Positions 50,439 through 59,538 of a stretch of DNA of 64,000 nt are shown here, piece by piece. The DNA comes from TH-plancto1 sp043777375 (GTDB lineage Bacteria; Planctomycetota; Planctomycetia; Planctomycetales; Planctomycetaceae): positions 1-64,000 of the forward strand of contig JAYWHX010000007.1 in assembly GCA_043777375.1 (NCBI GenBank), read 5' to 3'. The notes beneath the pieces are model-generated. The model ran no database searches. It was not told the DNA's origin and was given only the letters and a program-made list of their open reading frames with translations. Numbering within the stretch: position 1 is the stretch's first letter; each line of letters begins with the position of its first letter. The position numbers and the translations under genes are program-made.

Positions 50439-51725
50439 ATGCTACGCACCCGCAGCCAAGCCGAATTCACCCGAGCTCAAAAGACCATTCCCGGAGGGGT
50501 CAACAGCCCCGCGCGGGCGTTTGGAGGGGTCGGGGGGCACCCGTCGCTGATCGATCGCGGAGACGGGCAGTACCTGTTCGATATTGATGGCAACCGGCTC
50601 ATTGATTACATCGGTTCCTGGGGACCGCAGATTCTGGGGCATCGACATCCGGCGGTGATTGCGGCGATTGAGTCGGCTCTCCAGAAGGGCACCAGCTTCG
50701 GCGCTCCGACCATCCTTGAAACCGAACTCGCCGAACTCGTCGTCGCAGCTGTGCCGTCGATCGAAAAGGTGCGCATGGTCAGTTCCGGGACCGAGGCGAC
50801 GATGAGCGCGATCCGCCTGGCGCGTGGGTTTACCAAGCGAAACGTGATCATCAAGTTCGCGGGCTGCTACCACGGACATGTCGACAGCCTACTGGTCGCT
50901 GCTGGCAGTGCGGCGCTGACCCTTGGCGTTCCGAACAGCCCCGGCGTCACGCCCGGTTGTGCGGCTGACACAATGGTGCTGCACTACAACGATGTCCCGG
51001 GCTTGGAGAAAGCGTTCGCCGAGCGCGGCCCAGAGATCGCGGGCATCATCCTGGAGCCGGTCGTGGGCAATATGGGTGTCGTGCTGCCTGAGCCGGGGTT
51101 CCTAGAGGCGGTCCGCGACCTGTGTACGAAACATGGGACCGTGTTCATCATGGATGAAGTGATGACTGGTTTCCGCCTCGCTTACGGCGGAGCCCAAGAG
51201 CGGTTCGGCGTGACGCCCGACTTGACCACGCTCGGTAAGATCATCGGCGGCGGGCTTCCGGTCGGAGCCTACGGAGGCCGCGCCGACATCATGGACCACA
51301 TCTCCCCCGTCGGTCCCGTCTATCAGGCGGGCACGCTCAGCGGCAACCCGCTCGCCATGGCCAGCGGTCTCGCCACTTTGAAAACCCTCCGCGACAGCAA
51401 CCCGTACCCCGCCCTCGAAGCCAAGGCCAAAACCCTCACCGCCGGTCTCCGCCTAGCTGCGACCGCAGCTGGCATCCCACACACCGTCGCCGAATGCGGC
51501 AGCATGTTCACGCTCTTCTTCAACGCCACGCCTGTCCGTGATTACCCGACCGCAGCCCAGAGCGACACCAAACGCTTTGCCGCCTACTTCCACGGCATGC
51601 TCGAGCGGGGGGTCTATCTCCCTTGCAGCCAGTTCGAAGCCAACTTCGTCTCGGCGTGTCATACGGAGAAGGACATCGCCGACACCGTGAAAGCCGCCAG
51701 CGAGGTCTTCTCCAGCCTCGCATAA
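50439..51725 (+). CDS. hemL: Glutamate-1-semialdehyde 2,1-aminomutase
   Basis: A 428-residue PLP enzyme forming 5-aminolevulinate for tetrapyrrole synthesis by the C5 route. The PLP lysine is Lys267 in TTLGKIIGGGLPVG. IPGGVNSPARAF, MVSSGTEATMSAIRLARG and FAGCYHGHVDSLL are signatures. The ATG at 50439 follows a C-rich leader without a Shine-Dalgarno; the frame is open 14 codons further. A weak hairpin with GCCCGA/TCGGGC arms lies 50 bases after the stop. Confidence 0.96.
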   Translation: MLRTRSQAEFTRAQKTIPGGVNSPARAFGGVGGHPSLIDRGDGQYLFDIDGNRLIDYIGSWGPQILGHRHPAVIAAIESALQKGTSFGAPTILETELAELVVAAVPSIEKVRMVSSGTEATMSAIRLARGFTKRNVIIKFAGCYHGHVDSLLVAAGSAALTLGVPNSPGVTPGCAADTMVLHYNDVPGLEKAFAERGPEIAGIILEPVVGNMGVVLPEPGFLEAVRDLCTKHGTVFIMDEVMTGFRLAYGGAQERFGVTPDLTTLGKIIGGGLPVGAYGGRADIMDHISPVGPVYQAGTLSGNPLAMASGLATLKTLRDSNPYPALEAKAKTLTAGLRLAATAAGIPHTVAECGSMFTLFFNATPVRDYPTAAQSDTKRFAAYFHGMLERGVYLPCSQFEANFVSACHTEKDIADTVKAASEVFSSLA

Positions 51726-51891
51726 TCTTGGCAAGCGTCCGGTGTAAGCCGGATGGTCATTGCGAACGCTTAAGCCCGAAGAGGAACTTGCCTCGGGCGT
51801 CGGCTTTCGCATAACCTCCTGCAACGCTGGAGCACCAGCACTGACAGCGGCAGTTGATGCCACCCGACAGCTGGATCTGGAGTTGGCACGC

Positions 51892-53838
51892 ATGGATGCG
51901 CCGCGACCTGTTGTTCACGGATCGCCCTATCGCACCGAGATTGACGGCCTGCGGGCGGTCGCGGTCTTGGCTGTGGTGCTGTTCCACGCTCGGTTGGGAT
52001 GCCCCGGTGGGTATGTGGGCGTCGATGTTTTTTTTGTCATCTCAGGCTTTTTAATTACCTCGCTGATCTTACGAGATCTCGATTCATCCAAGTTCCGGCT
52101 GATCGACTTCTGGGAGCGGCGAGTCCGGCGCATCGCCCCCGCGCTGACCGTGTGGGTCGCAGCCACTTTGCTCGCGGGCTGGTTCTTATACCTGCCCGCT
52201 GATTATGAGCGACTGGGCCAGGGTGTGATCGCGCAGGGATTGGTCCTGTCGAACGTCTTTCACGGTTGGAAGATCGATTATTTCACTCCGGCGACCGAAG
52301 CGTTTCCGCTCTTGCATACATGGTCCCTGGCCGTGGAAGAGCAGTTTTACATTGCCCTTCCGCTCGTACTGATGGGGATTCATCGGTGGATTCGAGGCTG
52401 GCTTAAACCCCTGCTGTGGGTCGCGTGCCTCCTCTCGTTTGGTCTGGCCGTCTGGCTGACCAACACTCACCCCCGCGTCTCGTTCTGGATCTTGCCGACG
52501 CGTGCCTGGGAACTGTTGTTTGGATCACTCCTCGCCGCTTATCCCCTCCTCTGGACCTCAGCCCCGCGCTGGGTCAAGGAGATCACCAGCTGGGCCGGGC
52601 TGGCTGCGATCTTTGGCTCGATCGCGTTCTTCCAGGACAATGTCCCATTTCCCGGAGTGGCCACGCTCGTTCCCACATTGGGGACGGTCGCCTTCATTTG
52701 GTCCAACGCTGGCCTGACCACGACGGGTGGGCGGATTCTGGCGTGGTCCCCGATCGTGTTCATCGGGAAAATCTCGTACTCGTTCTATCTGATCCACTGG
52801 CCCGTGATTGCTTATGCGGACTATTGGTTTCGAAATGAAATGCCGTGGACGGTCAGGCTCGGGCTCATGGTCGCAGCCTTTCTGGGATCGGTTCTCTCGC
52901 TGTATGTGGTCGAGACGCCGATCCGCAAGGGGACCATACTCCAAGCCCGTCGGCCGCTGTTCATCGCCGCGTTAGTGGCCACGCTTTTGTTAATGGTGGC
53001 GGGTGCATTCGTCTCTTGCAATCATGGAGTTCGCTCTCGGTTTGACTCACAGACGCAGAAGTTTCTGCCTCCGGATCGCGAAACCACCTATGCCGGAACC
53101 GAGATCAAGATCCCCGCTGTCGAGAGCGGGAACCTGTTTGAGTTCGGTGAGGCCAGCAGCGACGCCATCTGCCTGGCCTGGGGCGACAGCCACGCAATGG
53201 CCATGATGCCCGCCCTCGATGAACTCTGTCGTGAAAACGGCCTGCGGGGGTCCGCAGCCATGTACTCGAACACACCTCCTCTGCTCGGCTTCTCGCTTCC
53301 ACCCGGCAAGGGGCTTGGCCCCAATTCTCCTCGGTTCAATGCCGCCGTCGTAAAACTGGCCCGGGAACGCAAAGTTCGCCTCGTGGTCATGGTCGCCGCC
53401 TGGTCACTATATGCCACCGAGGAACCATTCGGAAAATGCCTCGAAGACACGATCCATCAACTGACAGCTGCGGGCATCCGAGTGGTCCTCATGCGGGCGG
53501 TTCCTGTCCACAAAGCAGACATCCCGCGTCTGTTAGTGCGAGCGAAGTTATTGGGGCACGATGTCAGCTTGGTGGGCGTCTCGGTCGAAGCTCATCGCAT
53601 CAAGAACCAGCAGGCTGACCAGTGGCTGGAGAGGATGGCTGGTCCACTGGTCAGCGTCGTTGATCCGACCCCCTATCTCTCGGACGAGACGGGACTCTGC
53701 CGGGGAGAGATCGATGGAGTCGCCATGTATCGCGACTCGGGCCACGTGACCATCGAGGGAGCCCGTCGCCTCAAGCCCATGTTCGGAACAATATTCCACG
53801 ATGCCGTTCAGCGTGGCCCCACCACTCCGCAGGAGTGA
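51892..53838 (+). CDS. OafA/YrhL-type membrane acyltransferase with SGNH domain
   Basis: A 648-residue protein that would O-acylate a cell-surface glycan. The N-terminal acyltransferase-3 domain (about 1-370, ten helices) shows YRTEIDGLRAVAVLAVVLFH with its catalytic His, GYVGVDVFFVISGFLIT, WERRVRRIAPALT and HTWSLAVEEQFYIALP. The C-terminal SGNH-hydrolase-like domain has LAWGDSHAMAMMPAL and a late GHVTIEGAR with the catalytic-type His. The start is the ATG at 51892 with GGAG nine bases upstream; 44 earlier codons are open. No polysaccharide genes are adjacent. Confidence 0.92.
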   Translation: MDAPRPVVHGSPYRTEIDGLRAVAVLAVVLFHARLGCPGGYVGVDVFFVISGFLITSLILRDLDSSKFRLIDFWERRVRRIAPALTVWVAATLLAGWFLYLPADYERLGQGVIAQGLVLSNVFHGWKIDYFTPATEAFPLLHTWSLAVEEQFYIALPLVLMGIHRWIRGWLKPLLWVACLLSFGLAVWLTNTHPRVSFWILPTRAWELLFGSLLAAYPLLWTSAPRWVKEITSWAGLAAIFGSIAFFQDNVPFPGVATLVPTLGTVAFIWSNAGLTTTGGRILAWSPIVFIGKISYSFYLIHWPVIAYADYWFRNEMPWTVRLGLMVAAFLGSVLSLYVVETPIRKGTILQARRPLFIAALVATLLLMVAGAFVSCNHGVRSRFDSQTQKFLPPDRETTYAGTEIKIPAVESGNLFEFGEASSDAICLAWGDSHAMAMMPALDELCRENGLRGSAAMYSNTPPLLGFSLPPGKGLGPNSPRFNAAVVKLARERKVRLVVMVAAWSLYATEEPFGKCLEDTIHQLTAAGIRVVLMRAVPVHKADIPRLLVRAKLLGHDVSLVGVSVEAHRIKNQQADQWLERMAGPLVSVVDPTPYLSDETGLCRGEIDGVAMYRDSGHVTIEGARRLKPMFGTIFHDAVQRGPTTPQE

Positions 53839-53990
53839 GTCACGTCAGGCACCTGTGAAATCTGCCGCCATGGTTTTGGATCTGCTCACGCCCAGTGAGC
53901 ATTAGCCATCCCTCTTCGATCCGGCTATTCTGCACCACAATTCTACGGCATGGATGCTGGTTGCCCCACTGCTCTGTCCCGAGCTATTCT

Positions 53991-54995
53991 ATGTCTCAAC
54001 GCATCGCGTGCCTCTCTTTATCCTTATTGAGCCTACTGCTAGCGGGCTCCTCCTGTTCTGCCCAGGAACTCCCGGCGGACCCCACCCGCTGGATCAACTC
54101 GCCGCCACTCACGAAAGAGATGCTGGCCGGAAAGGCAGCTGTCTTTTACTTCATCGAGGAGACGTGTCCCAACTGTGCCAAGAAGTGGCCGGGGATCCTC
54201 GAAGCCTCGTCAAAATTCGAGGGGAAGCCGGTGATGTTTATCGCCGTCAATTCGGGAGCCTCGCGTCCGGAATTCGAAGCATACCTCCGCAGAAATAACG
54301 TGGCATGGCCCGCGATCAATGACTGGGACCGCTCGTTCGAAAAGCAGTTCGGGTTCGAGATCTCACTCCAAAACATCGCGCAGGTTGAGATGCTGATGCC
54401 CGATGGAAATTTCCAGGGCGGGGACTGGAGCGATATCGGGGCCTCGGCCACACAGGCAGTCACATCTGCGAAATGGAAGGTCGACCCTCAAGACATTCCA
54501 GCGGCGCTGCAACCCGCATGGCTCGCCATCGAATTCGGCAGCTACCCCGATGCGGCCAAGGGGATTACGCGCGGCCTGGCGGGCAAAGGCCCTCAACTGG
54601 AAGTCGCTCAGAAGCTGAACACGGTCGTCATGGACGACCTCACCGCCCGCGTCGCCGCAGCTCAGAAGCAACTCGATGACGGCAACTCGTGGGAAGCGTT
54701 CAAAGAATTCTCCGTCATCCCGATCCGCTTCAAGGGATTCGCGATCCCCGATGATGTCGCCACCCGCATAGCGGAACTCACCAAGAATGACGACGTCAAG
54801 CAGGAACAGGCCGCCCAAAAGCTCCTCGCCCGCGCTCAGCAGTCCGCTGCCAAATCTCCCAACAATCTCAAAGCCGCCATCAAACAGCTGAAGACCGTCG
54901 TCAAAGAATACCCCACCACGGAGGCCGGACTGGACGCTCAGGAATACCTGGACCAAATGAATTCGACAGCTCCGGTGACTCCGAAGAGCGAATAA
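53991..54995 (+). CDS. Exported thioredoxin-like protein
   Basis: A 334-residue protein with a signal peptide ending near SCSAQ. The thioredoxin fold (about 45-165) has a redox-type pair Cys59/Cys62 in FIEETCPNCAKKWPG, and VMFIAVNSG matches the second strand. The C-terminal half is helical with coiled-coil character (QEQAAQKLLARAQQSAAK), perhaps a TPR-like interaction module. It probably reduces or senses disulfides in the envelope. The first 32 open codons before the ATG at 53991 lack signal features and are left out. Confidence 0.8.
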   Translation: MSQRIACLSLSLLSLLLAGSSCSAQELPADPTRWINSPPLTKEMLAGKAAVFYFIEETCPNCAKKWPGILEASSKFEGKPVMFIAVNSGASRPEFEAYLRRNNVAWPAINDWDRSFEKQFGFEISLQNIAQVEMLMPDGNFQGGDWSDIGASATQAVTSAKWKVDPQDIPAALQPAWLAIEFGSYPDAAKGITRGLAGKGPQLEVAQKLNTVVMDDLTARVAAAQKQLDDGNSWEAFKEFSVIPIRFKGFAIPDDVATRIAELTKNDDVKQEQAAQKLLARAQQSAAKSPNNLKAAIKQLKTVVKEYPTTEAGLDAQEYLDQMNSTAPVTPKSE

Positions 54996-55045
54996 CGAAA
55001 CAGCCCGCCACGAGGGACGCCGATCCCCCGTTGCGGGCTGGTGAA

Positions 55046-55068
55046 TGACAGGCTGGAAGCCTACCCAA
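55046..55068. repeat. Single arm of the GACAGGCTGGAAGCCT repeat family
   Basis: A 23-base match to the right arm of the 689-711 element, slightly decayed at its 3' end, located between two convergent genes. Confidence 0.55.
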
Positions 55069-55080
55069 CGGGCCGAATGG

Positions 55081-56322
55081 CTACTTCTTCGCCGGGACCT
55101 TCAGCGATTCCGTTTTATCCGCACCGGGGATTTGGTACCGCAGTTCGAAGCCCGCATCGGTCTGGTGATGCTCCACGGTGGCTCCATGAATTGGAGCCGT
55201 TTTAAGGACATCCGGCCCGTGCAGCTGGACCTGGATGGCCAAGTCTAGCAGAGACCGGCGGACATGGAGTTCCTTCATTCGCAGTGAGACCATCTGGTAC
55301 GACGGCAAGAACTGGATTGACAGGGACCGCACCAGATCGTCACGGTTGGCTAACTTACGAGATTGGTCCAACCCAGCCTGGAAGGCGGCGAACTTCGGTC
55401 CTCGCTCGGCGTATTGCAGTTCCGCAATTTTCGCCACCTCTTCGTAGTCGGAGTGCAGGCGGTGGACCGCTGACCGGAGTTCTTCCAAGGTGAGCGACTG
55501 CACCAGTTCACGACGCCGTTTCGCGTCGGCATCGGTGCCCATGGTCAGATCGTCCCCGAGCAGCCCCTCCGCTTGGATGACCCCGAGAATCTGGGCACCA
55601 GCCTTCAGGTCATTGATCTTAGCCGCTTCTTGCTCGATCCGCCGACCGACCCAACCGCCGAACATGTCCGATTCCTGACGAAGTCCTTCGGCCAGAGATG
55701 CAGAAGGTGGCAATTCCTGAAGCGAAGTCGTCAGCTGGTTGAGTTGAGCGGGATCGAGTTGCGAGAGATTCGCCGCCAGGACATCAGTCGCCATTTTCTC
55801 CATCGCGATGTCCATCAGCATCGGGATCAGAACGGGGCTGCGACCGCAGTCACGGGCCATCTTCATGACGGCCAGAACATCCGTCACTGCCGCATCGGTT
55901 TCGCCATCCGCGAATCGGGTTCTGGCTCGCAACAGGGCGACATAGCTGAGTTCGCGAACGTGATTCAGATGGGGCAGCCGCAGCATCGGCCCCGCAGCGT
56001 ATTCAAGCTCCCAGTCACACTCACGGACTGGGTACGCCCGGTGCAATTCATGAAGTGAAGCCTGAAACCCCGCAAGCGAGGCACGCAGGTCGTTGGGGAC
56101 ATGAGATTCCAACGCTTTGACCGCTGCAGGGATCTCCTTTTCCTGAGCTTCCGTCAACCGGAGCGCCGCGAACGCCTGCCAATAGATGACGGCGGCATTG
56201 TGGCCGACCGATGCAGCGCTGGGTGGACTCGCCCCCGACGGTTCGTCAGCAGACCACATCGGTCTGGCATACAGATTCAAAGCCACGCAGCAAACCGCAA
56301 ATCGCAACAGACAACGTTTCAT
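55081..56322 (-). CDS. Exported protein of the ECF sigma operon, unknown function
   Basis: A 413-residue protein with a signal peptide (MKRCLLRFAVCCVALNLYARP, cleavage near WSADE). The body is mainly helical: NAAVIYWQAFAALRLTEAQE, LPHLNHVRELSYVALLRA and a repeated Leu/Ala-rich pattern similar to other planctomycete exported proteins of unknown function. Its ATG overlaps the stop of the anti-sigma gene by four bases, so it is the third gene of a sigma/anti-sigma operon. It may be a regulatory target or part of signal perception. Confidence 0.78.
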   Translation of the reverse strand: MKRCLLRFAVCCVALNLYARPMWSADEPSGASPPSAASVGHNAAVIYWQAFAALRLTEAQEKEIPAAVKALESHVPNDLRASLAGFQASLHELHRAYPVRECDWELEYAAGPMLRLPHLNHVRELSYVALLRARTRFADGETDAAVTDVLAVMKMARDCGRSPVLIPMLMDIAMEKMATDVLAANLSQLDPAQLNQLTTSLQELPPSASLAEGLRQESDMFGGWVGRRIEQEAAKINDLKAGAQILGVIQAEGLLGDDLTMGTDADAKRRRELVQSLTLEELRSAVHRLHSDYEEVAKIAELQYAERGPKFAAFQAGLDQSRKLANRDDLVRSLSIQFLPSYQMVSLRMKELHVRRSLLDLAIQVQLHGPDVLKTAPIHGATVEHHQTDAGFELRYQIPGADKTESLKVPAKK

Positions 56323-56918
56323 GGAAATTCATCCCGTAAGAGTGCTTGGGTATCGAGTCGAGTTGAGCGCTGCAGCCCACAGCTCTGAGCCAGCAACCGA
56401 TCGAGGGCCTCATCCGACTCAGCTGCGGCCCGCCGTAACGCCATCAGCGTGGGCGGACCGGTCTCGACCACCGGAGTGAGGACGACCTGCTCGGGCGGTG
56501 CCTGTTCCACAACGGAAGGCACCACCGGCGGCAAATCCCGCACCACCTCTGGTGTCGCTGAAGGCCCCATAAACGACCGCCAGACCACAGCGATCAACAC
56601 ACACGCGGCCAGCGCCGCCGCAATTCCCTTCCACCGGGAGGGTGACGACGGCCACACCGACGGGGCTCGAACGCTCATGTCACTCTCAATCTCAGCCACC
56701 GCTCGCGAGGCGATGTCGAGATCGAGAGGCACGCTCGTCGAACCTGCGGCATGTAGACCCGCGCAAACCGACACCAGCTGCGAGAACGTCTCGCGGCAGG
56801 CGTCGCACCCGGCGAGATGTTGCCGCACCTCAAGCTCTTCGCTCGCAGTGAGACACCCCGCAGCCAGGAGCCCGATCGATTCCGTCCAGGCTTCGCAAGT
56901 GGGCAAGTCGTTGTTCAT
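56319..56918 (-). CDS. Anti-sigma factor, zinc-finger (HC2) type
   Basis: A 199-residue membrane protein. The N-terminal zinc-binding motif HLAGCDACRETF has the H-x3-C-x2-C pattern of ZAS domains that hold ECF sigma factors inactive. A single transmembrane helix lies at about 98-113 (GIAAALAACVLIAVVW), then a periplasmic Pro/Val-rich stretch with RRAAAESDEALDRLLAQ. It overlaps the sigma gene upstream and the exported-protein gene downstream by four bases each (ATGA). Confidence 0.85.
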   Translation of the reverse strand: MNNDLPTCEAWTESIGLLAAGCLTASEELEVRQHLAGCDACRETFSQLVSVCAGLHAAGSTSVPLDLDIASRAVAEIESDMSVRAPSVWPSSPSRWKGIAAALAACVLIAVVWRSFMGPSATPEVVRDLPPVVPSVVEQAPPEQVVLTPVVETGPPTLMALRRAAAESDEALDRLLAQSCGLQRSTRLDTQALLRDEFP

Positions 56919-57502
56919 GGGTTCCTCTCCAGTGATTCCCGGTCCGACGGGAAAAGGTTCAGCTCGAATTTCCGCTTTCGCAACTTTTCCAGACCGTGAT
57001 GCAACCGCGACTTCACCGTCCCGAGGGGACAGTTGAGTAAGCCAGCGATCTCCTCCAGACTCGCTCCCGCAAAGAACCGCAGTTCGATCACCTGCCGATG
57101 CTCGTCCGGCAGCGAAGCCACAGCAGCGCGGACCTGTGCGGCGTCCTCGACTTGCTCGGCATCCCGCGCGGGGGTGCTTGTCTGCTGCGGGAGGGTCTCG
57201 GCAGGGAGATCATCGATCGACGGGCCGACTCGTCGCGGCCCGGCCTTCAGGTATCGATTCTTGAGGATGCCATACAGCCACGACGAGAGCTTACAGCGGC
57301 CGTCGAAGCGGGCGAGTGAACGCCAAGCAGCGACCAGCGTCTCCTGGGCCAAATCCTCGGCCCAGTGGCGGTCGCGACACAGCGTATAGGCGCAGGCAAA
57401 TAGAAACGCTTGCTGCCGGTGGGCCAGTTGCCGAAACGCCGCCACATCGCCCGCTTGAGCAAGACGTAAGAGTTCAACTTCGGTGTTCGGCGGGTCGCTC
57501 AC
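56915..57502 (-). CDS. ECF-type RNA polymerase sigma factor
   Basis: A 195-residue sigma-70 family protein with only regions 2 and 4. Region 2 reads DRHWAEDLAQETLVAAWRSL and KLSSWLYGILKNRYL; region 4 reads LPDEHRQVIELRFFAG and ISEEIA-like SLEEIAGLLNCPLGTVKSRL. A 35-residue Pro/Thr-rich linker joins them. It is the first gene of a three-gene operon with its anti-sigma factor and an exported protein; release from the anti-sigma presumably follows an envelope signal. Confidence 0.93.
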   Translation of the reverse strand: MSDPPNTEVELLRLAQAGDVAAFRQLAHRQQAFLFACAYTLCRDRHWAEDLAQETLVAAWRSLARFDGRCKLSSWLYGILKNRYLKAGPRRVGPSIDDLPAETLPQQTSTPARDAEQVEDAAQVRAAVASLPDEHRQVIELRFFAGASLEEIAGLLNCPLGTVKSRLHHGLEKLRKRKFELNLFPSDRESLERNP

Positions 57503-57608
57503 GATGCCAGTGATTCCGCGGTCCGAACAAAAAGGTTCACGAGATCTTGAGGATTATGAAGAGTTACCGGGGAAAGTCATCTCAACGGGGCGAGGCCAAA
57601 CGCTCGAC

Positions 57609-57766
57609 TCAGGGTGGCAGGGTCAGGAGGCTTTGCGCATGGCCCCGGACAGAGTGAACGTTGTCGACGAGAGCGGCAGGCGACAGCCTGTCGAGGCCCT
57701 CGCCTGCGAACCGGGGAGTGGGGTTGCACAACGCCTCGGCAGGCTGACGCCGTGCCGCTCCCGCAG
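57609..57766. repeat. Repeat cluster between the sigma operon and DUF3365 gene
   Basis: A GGGTGGCAGGGTCAGGAGGC element (57612-57638) matches the left arm of the 58313 inverted repeat. Next to it, GAGCGGCAGGCGACAGCC and AGGCTGACGCCGTGCCGCTC at about 57668-57763 form a second inverted pair. No gene is supported in 57503-57766. Confidence 0.6.
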
Positions 57767-58297
57767 TCACTTGGCCAGCACCGGGATCGCAATGATCAAC
57801 CCGGCTGTCCGGTCCTCTGTACTCTTGCGGTCGGGGACGTGGCATTTCAGGCACTGGTTACTGAGCGTGATCGGCCCCGCCCGGCGATAAATTCCCTCGG
57901 TCGTCTCTTCATAGGCTGGCTTCCCCGCCGCCAGTGCTTTGAACGCCGCGCGTTCGAATTCGTTCTGGGGTTTGTGATCGGTGTTCATCGCCTGGCCCTC
58001 GACCGCCAGCCATCGCAGCTGGATGCCCTGCTGCCTCTCGACATCGGCGAAGACCTCTTTCATCACAGCTGCGGGGAGAAGCAGGCCCTCGTCCTCTCGA
58101 TAGAAGCGGTGGTGGACGTGTTGCAGTGTGGAGTGCAACGTGTCGTGGAGGATCTCCGCCTGCCGCCGCGCCTCGTTCGCGGTGGGAAGAGTCTTGACCG
58201 GAGCGGACTGTACTTCCAGAGGAAGAGGCTCATCGGTCCACGCCATTGAGAACGACGCGATTGCGAACAGCACAGCCAGCGCGAGTACGAATTTCAT
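57767..58297 (-). CDS. Exported DUF3365 (Tll0287-like) haem-binding protein
   Basis: A 176-residue protein with a signal peptide (MKFVLALAVLFAIASFSMA). The DUF3365 domain ends in a c-type haem motif, QCLKCH. Family members such as cyanobacterial Tll0287 adopt a PAS-like fold with covalently bound haem and are thought to sense redox state or gases. RAGPITLSNQC and the final IIAIPVLAK strand are typical. The start is trimmed to ATG 58297; the frame upstream is repeat sequence. A second, diverged member follows on the same strand. Confidence 0.82.
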   Translation of the reverse strand: MKFVLALAVLFAIASFSMAWTDEPLPLEVQSAPVKTLPTANEARRQAEILHDTLHSTLQHVHHRFYREDEGLLLPAAVMKEVFADVERQQGIQLRWLAVEGQAMNTDHKPQNEFERAAFKALAAGKPAYEETTEGIYRRAGPITLSNQCLKCHVPDRKSTEDRTAGLIIAIPVLAK

Positions 58298-58312
58298 GAG
58301 GGAGAACCAAAT

Positions 58313-58406
58313 GGGTGGCAGGGTCAGCAGGCTTTGCCTAGGGCCCTGTTCCGGAAAACGTCGCACTGACCGGGCCTTCCGCAAAGCCTGCTGACCCGGC
58401 CACCCA
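58313..58406. repeat. Long inverted repeat of the GGGTGGCAGGGTCAGCAGGC family
   Basis: The left arm 58313-58339 and right arm 58381-58406 (GCAAAGCCTGCTGACCCGGC and on) are near-perfect inverted copies around a 41-base centre. It sits between the two DUF3365 genes; a single arm is at 57612. Confidence 0.72.
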
Positions 58407-58429
58407 CGACGACTTGACGCACGACATCA

Positions 58430-59047
58430 TCAAGGAGCGCTGGGAGTAGGAGCAGGCACCGGAGCCACCGTGATCGGAATACTGATCACCAGCCCCGCAA
58501 ACTTCGACGCCTTCGACGGAGCCTGGAACGAACCCTCATGGCAGCTGACGCAGCCGCCCGTCAGCGGGATCGCCATGGCCCGGCGGTAGTACCCGTCTTC
58601 GATCTCCTCAATGTCTTTCTGGCCCGAGGTGATTTCACGGGCGGCTTTCTTCTCGAACTCGGTCTCCGGTTCGTGGTCGATGCTCATCGACCGCAGGTTC
58701 ACCGAAATCCAGCGGGCCTCCGATTTCGATTGCAGCTTCATCTCGGCGAAGATGTCCTCCATGGCTCGTGCGGGGATCGCCGCCTTCTCTCCATGAAAGT
58801 AACGATGGTGCATCACGTCAAGCGTCGAGGAATAGATGTCGTGCATCAGCTTCGCGCGGTCGCGAGCCACCTCCACAGAGACGCGGTCTTTATCGTCGAT
58901 CTTCGGCTGCGGCTTGGCGTCAGCGGGTGGAGTGACAGCTGCGGGCTTCTCGCCCTCTGTCGGTTCCGCTGGGAGAGCGATCGTTAGGCACAACAGAGCG
59001 GTCATACCCAGCAACAGTTGCGGGAGGATCTTCCAAGTCGATGGCAT
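58430..59047 (-). CDS. Exported DUF3365 (Tll0287-like) haem-binding protein, second copy
   Basis: A 205-residue paralogue of the neighbouring gene. It has a hydrophobic signal sequence (LLLGMTALLCLTIALPA), a Pro/Lys-rich linker, then the DUF3365 domain with DRAKLMHDIYSSTLDVMHHRY and the haem motif GCVSCH. A Pro/Ala-rich tail follows. Aligned features (HHRYF, the conserved acidic EFEKKAAREI helix and a YYRRAMAIPL strand) match YRRAGPITL of the first copy. It starts 39 bases downstream of the Rrf2 regulator's stop, so the three genes are likely linked. Confidence 0.82.
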   Translation of the reverse strand: MPSTWKILPQLLLGMTALLCLTIALPAEPTEGEKPAAVTPPADAKPQPKIDDKDRVSVEVARDRAKLMHDIYSSTLDVMHHRYFHGEKAAIPARAMEDIFAEMKLQSKSEARWISVNLRSMSIDHEPETEFEKKAAREITSGQKDIEEIEDGYYRRAMAIPLTGGCVSCHEGSFQAPSKASKFAGLVISIPITVAPVPAPTPSAP

Positions 59048-59086
59048 GGGAGGTGTCCTGAATAGGGAGGGAGTGGCGGGAGGGGG

Positions 59087-59515
59087 TCAGCTGCGGGCGA
59101 AATCGCACAGGGGCACCATGTCGCCAGTCGACCGGAGCAGCTGTCCGATCGTGACGCGAGCGAACGCCGCTTCAGTGGCGGCATAGGCCCGGTCGAGTTC
59201 CTTGTGAAGCGGACACAGTGAGGTGTGGGTGGGCAGTCCGAGGGGGCAGTGGCGAATCCGCTCCAGCGGAGCGACCGCATTGACGACATCCAGCAGCGTC
59301 AGTGAGTCTGCCGAGCAGGCCAGCGTGTACCCGCCGCCCGGTCCTGACCGCGACCGGACGAGATTGGCCCGCACGAGATCCTGCAGGACTTTGTGCAGAT
59401 ACCGACGCGGCACTTTGGTCCGCTCGGCCAAGTGGTCTGCCGACTCCGCCTGCTCCGGATCAGCTGCCAGGCAGGCGACCGTTCGCAAGGCGTACTCAGC
59501 AGTTTTCGGCAACAT
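59087..59515 (-). CDS. Rrf2-family transcriptional regulator
   Basis: A 142-residue winged-helix regulator. MLPKTAEYALRTVACLA, the recognition region VPRRYLHKVLQDLVRANLV and the wing SRSGPGGGYTLA are standard. Three cysteines in the C-terminal half (RHCPLGL, SLCPLHKEL, PLCDF) could bind an iron-sulfur cluster, as in IscR/NsrR, although the spacing (C-x10-C) differs from both. A likely role is sensing nitric oxide or redox stress and controlling the DUF3365 genes downstream and its own promoter. Confidence 0.88.
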   Translation of the reverse strand: MLPKTAEYALRTVACLAADPEQAESADHLAERTKVPRRYLHKVLQDLVRANLVRSRSGPGGGYTLACSADSLTLLDVVNAVAPLERIRHCPLGLPTHTSLCPLHKELDRAYAATEAAFARVTIGQLLRSTGDMVPLCDFARS

Positions 59516-59538
59516 GAAGGCGACCTCAAGAGTGGACT

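Noticed and set aside
51771..51806. Riboswitch between hemL and the acyltransferase gene
   Set aside because: Only a weak hairpin with GCCCGA/TCGGGC arms is present; no known aptamer core could be recognised.
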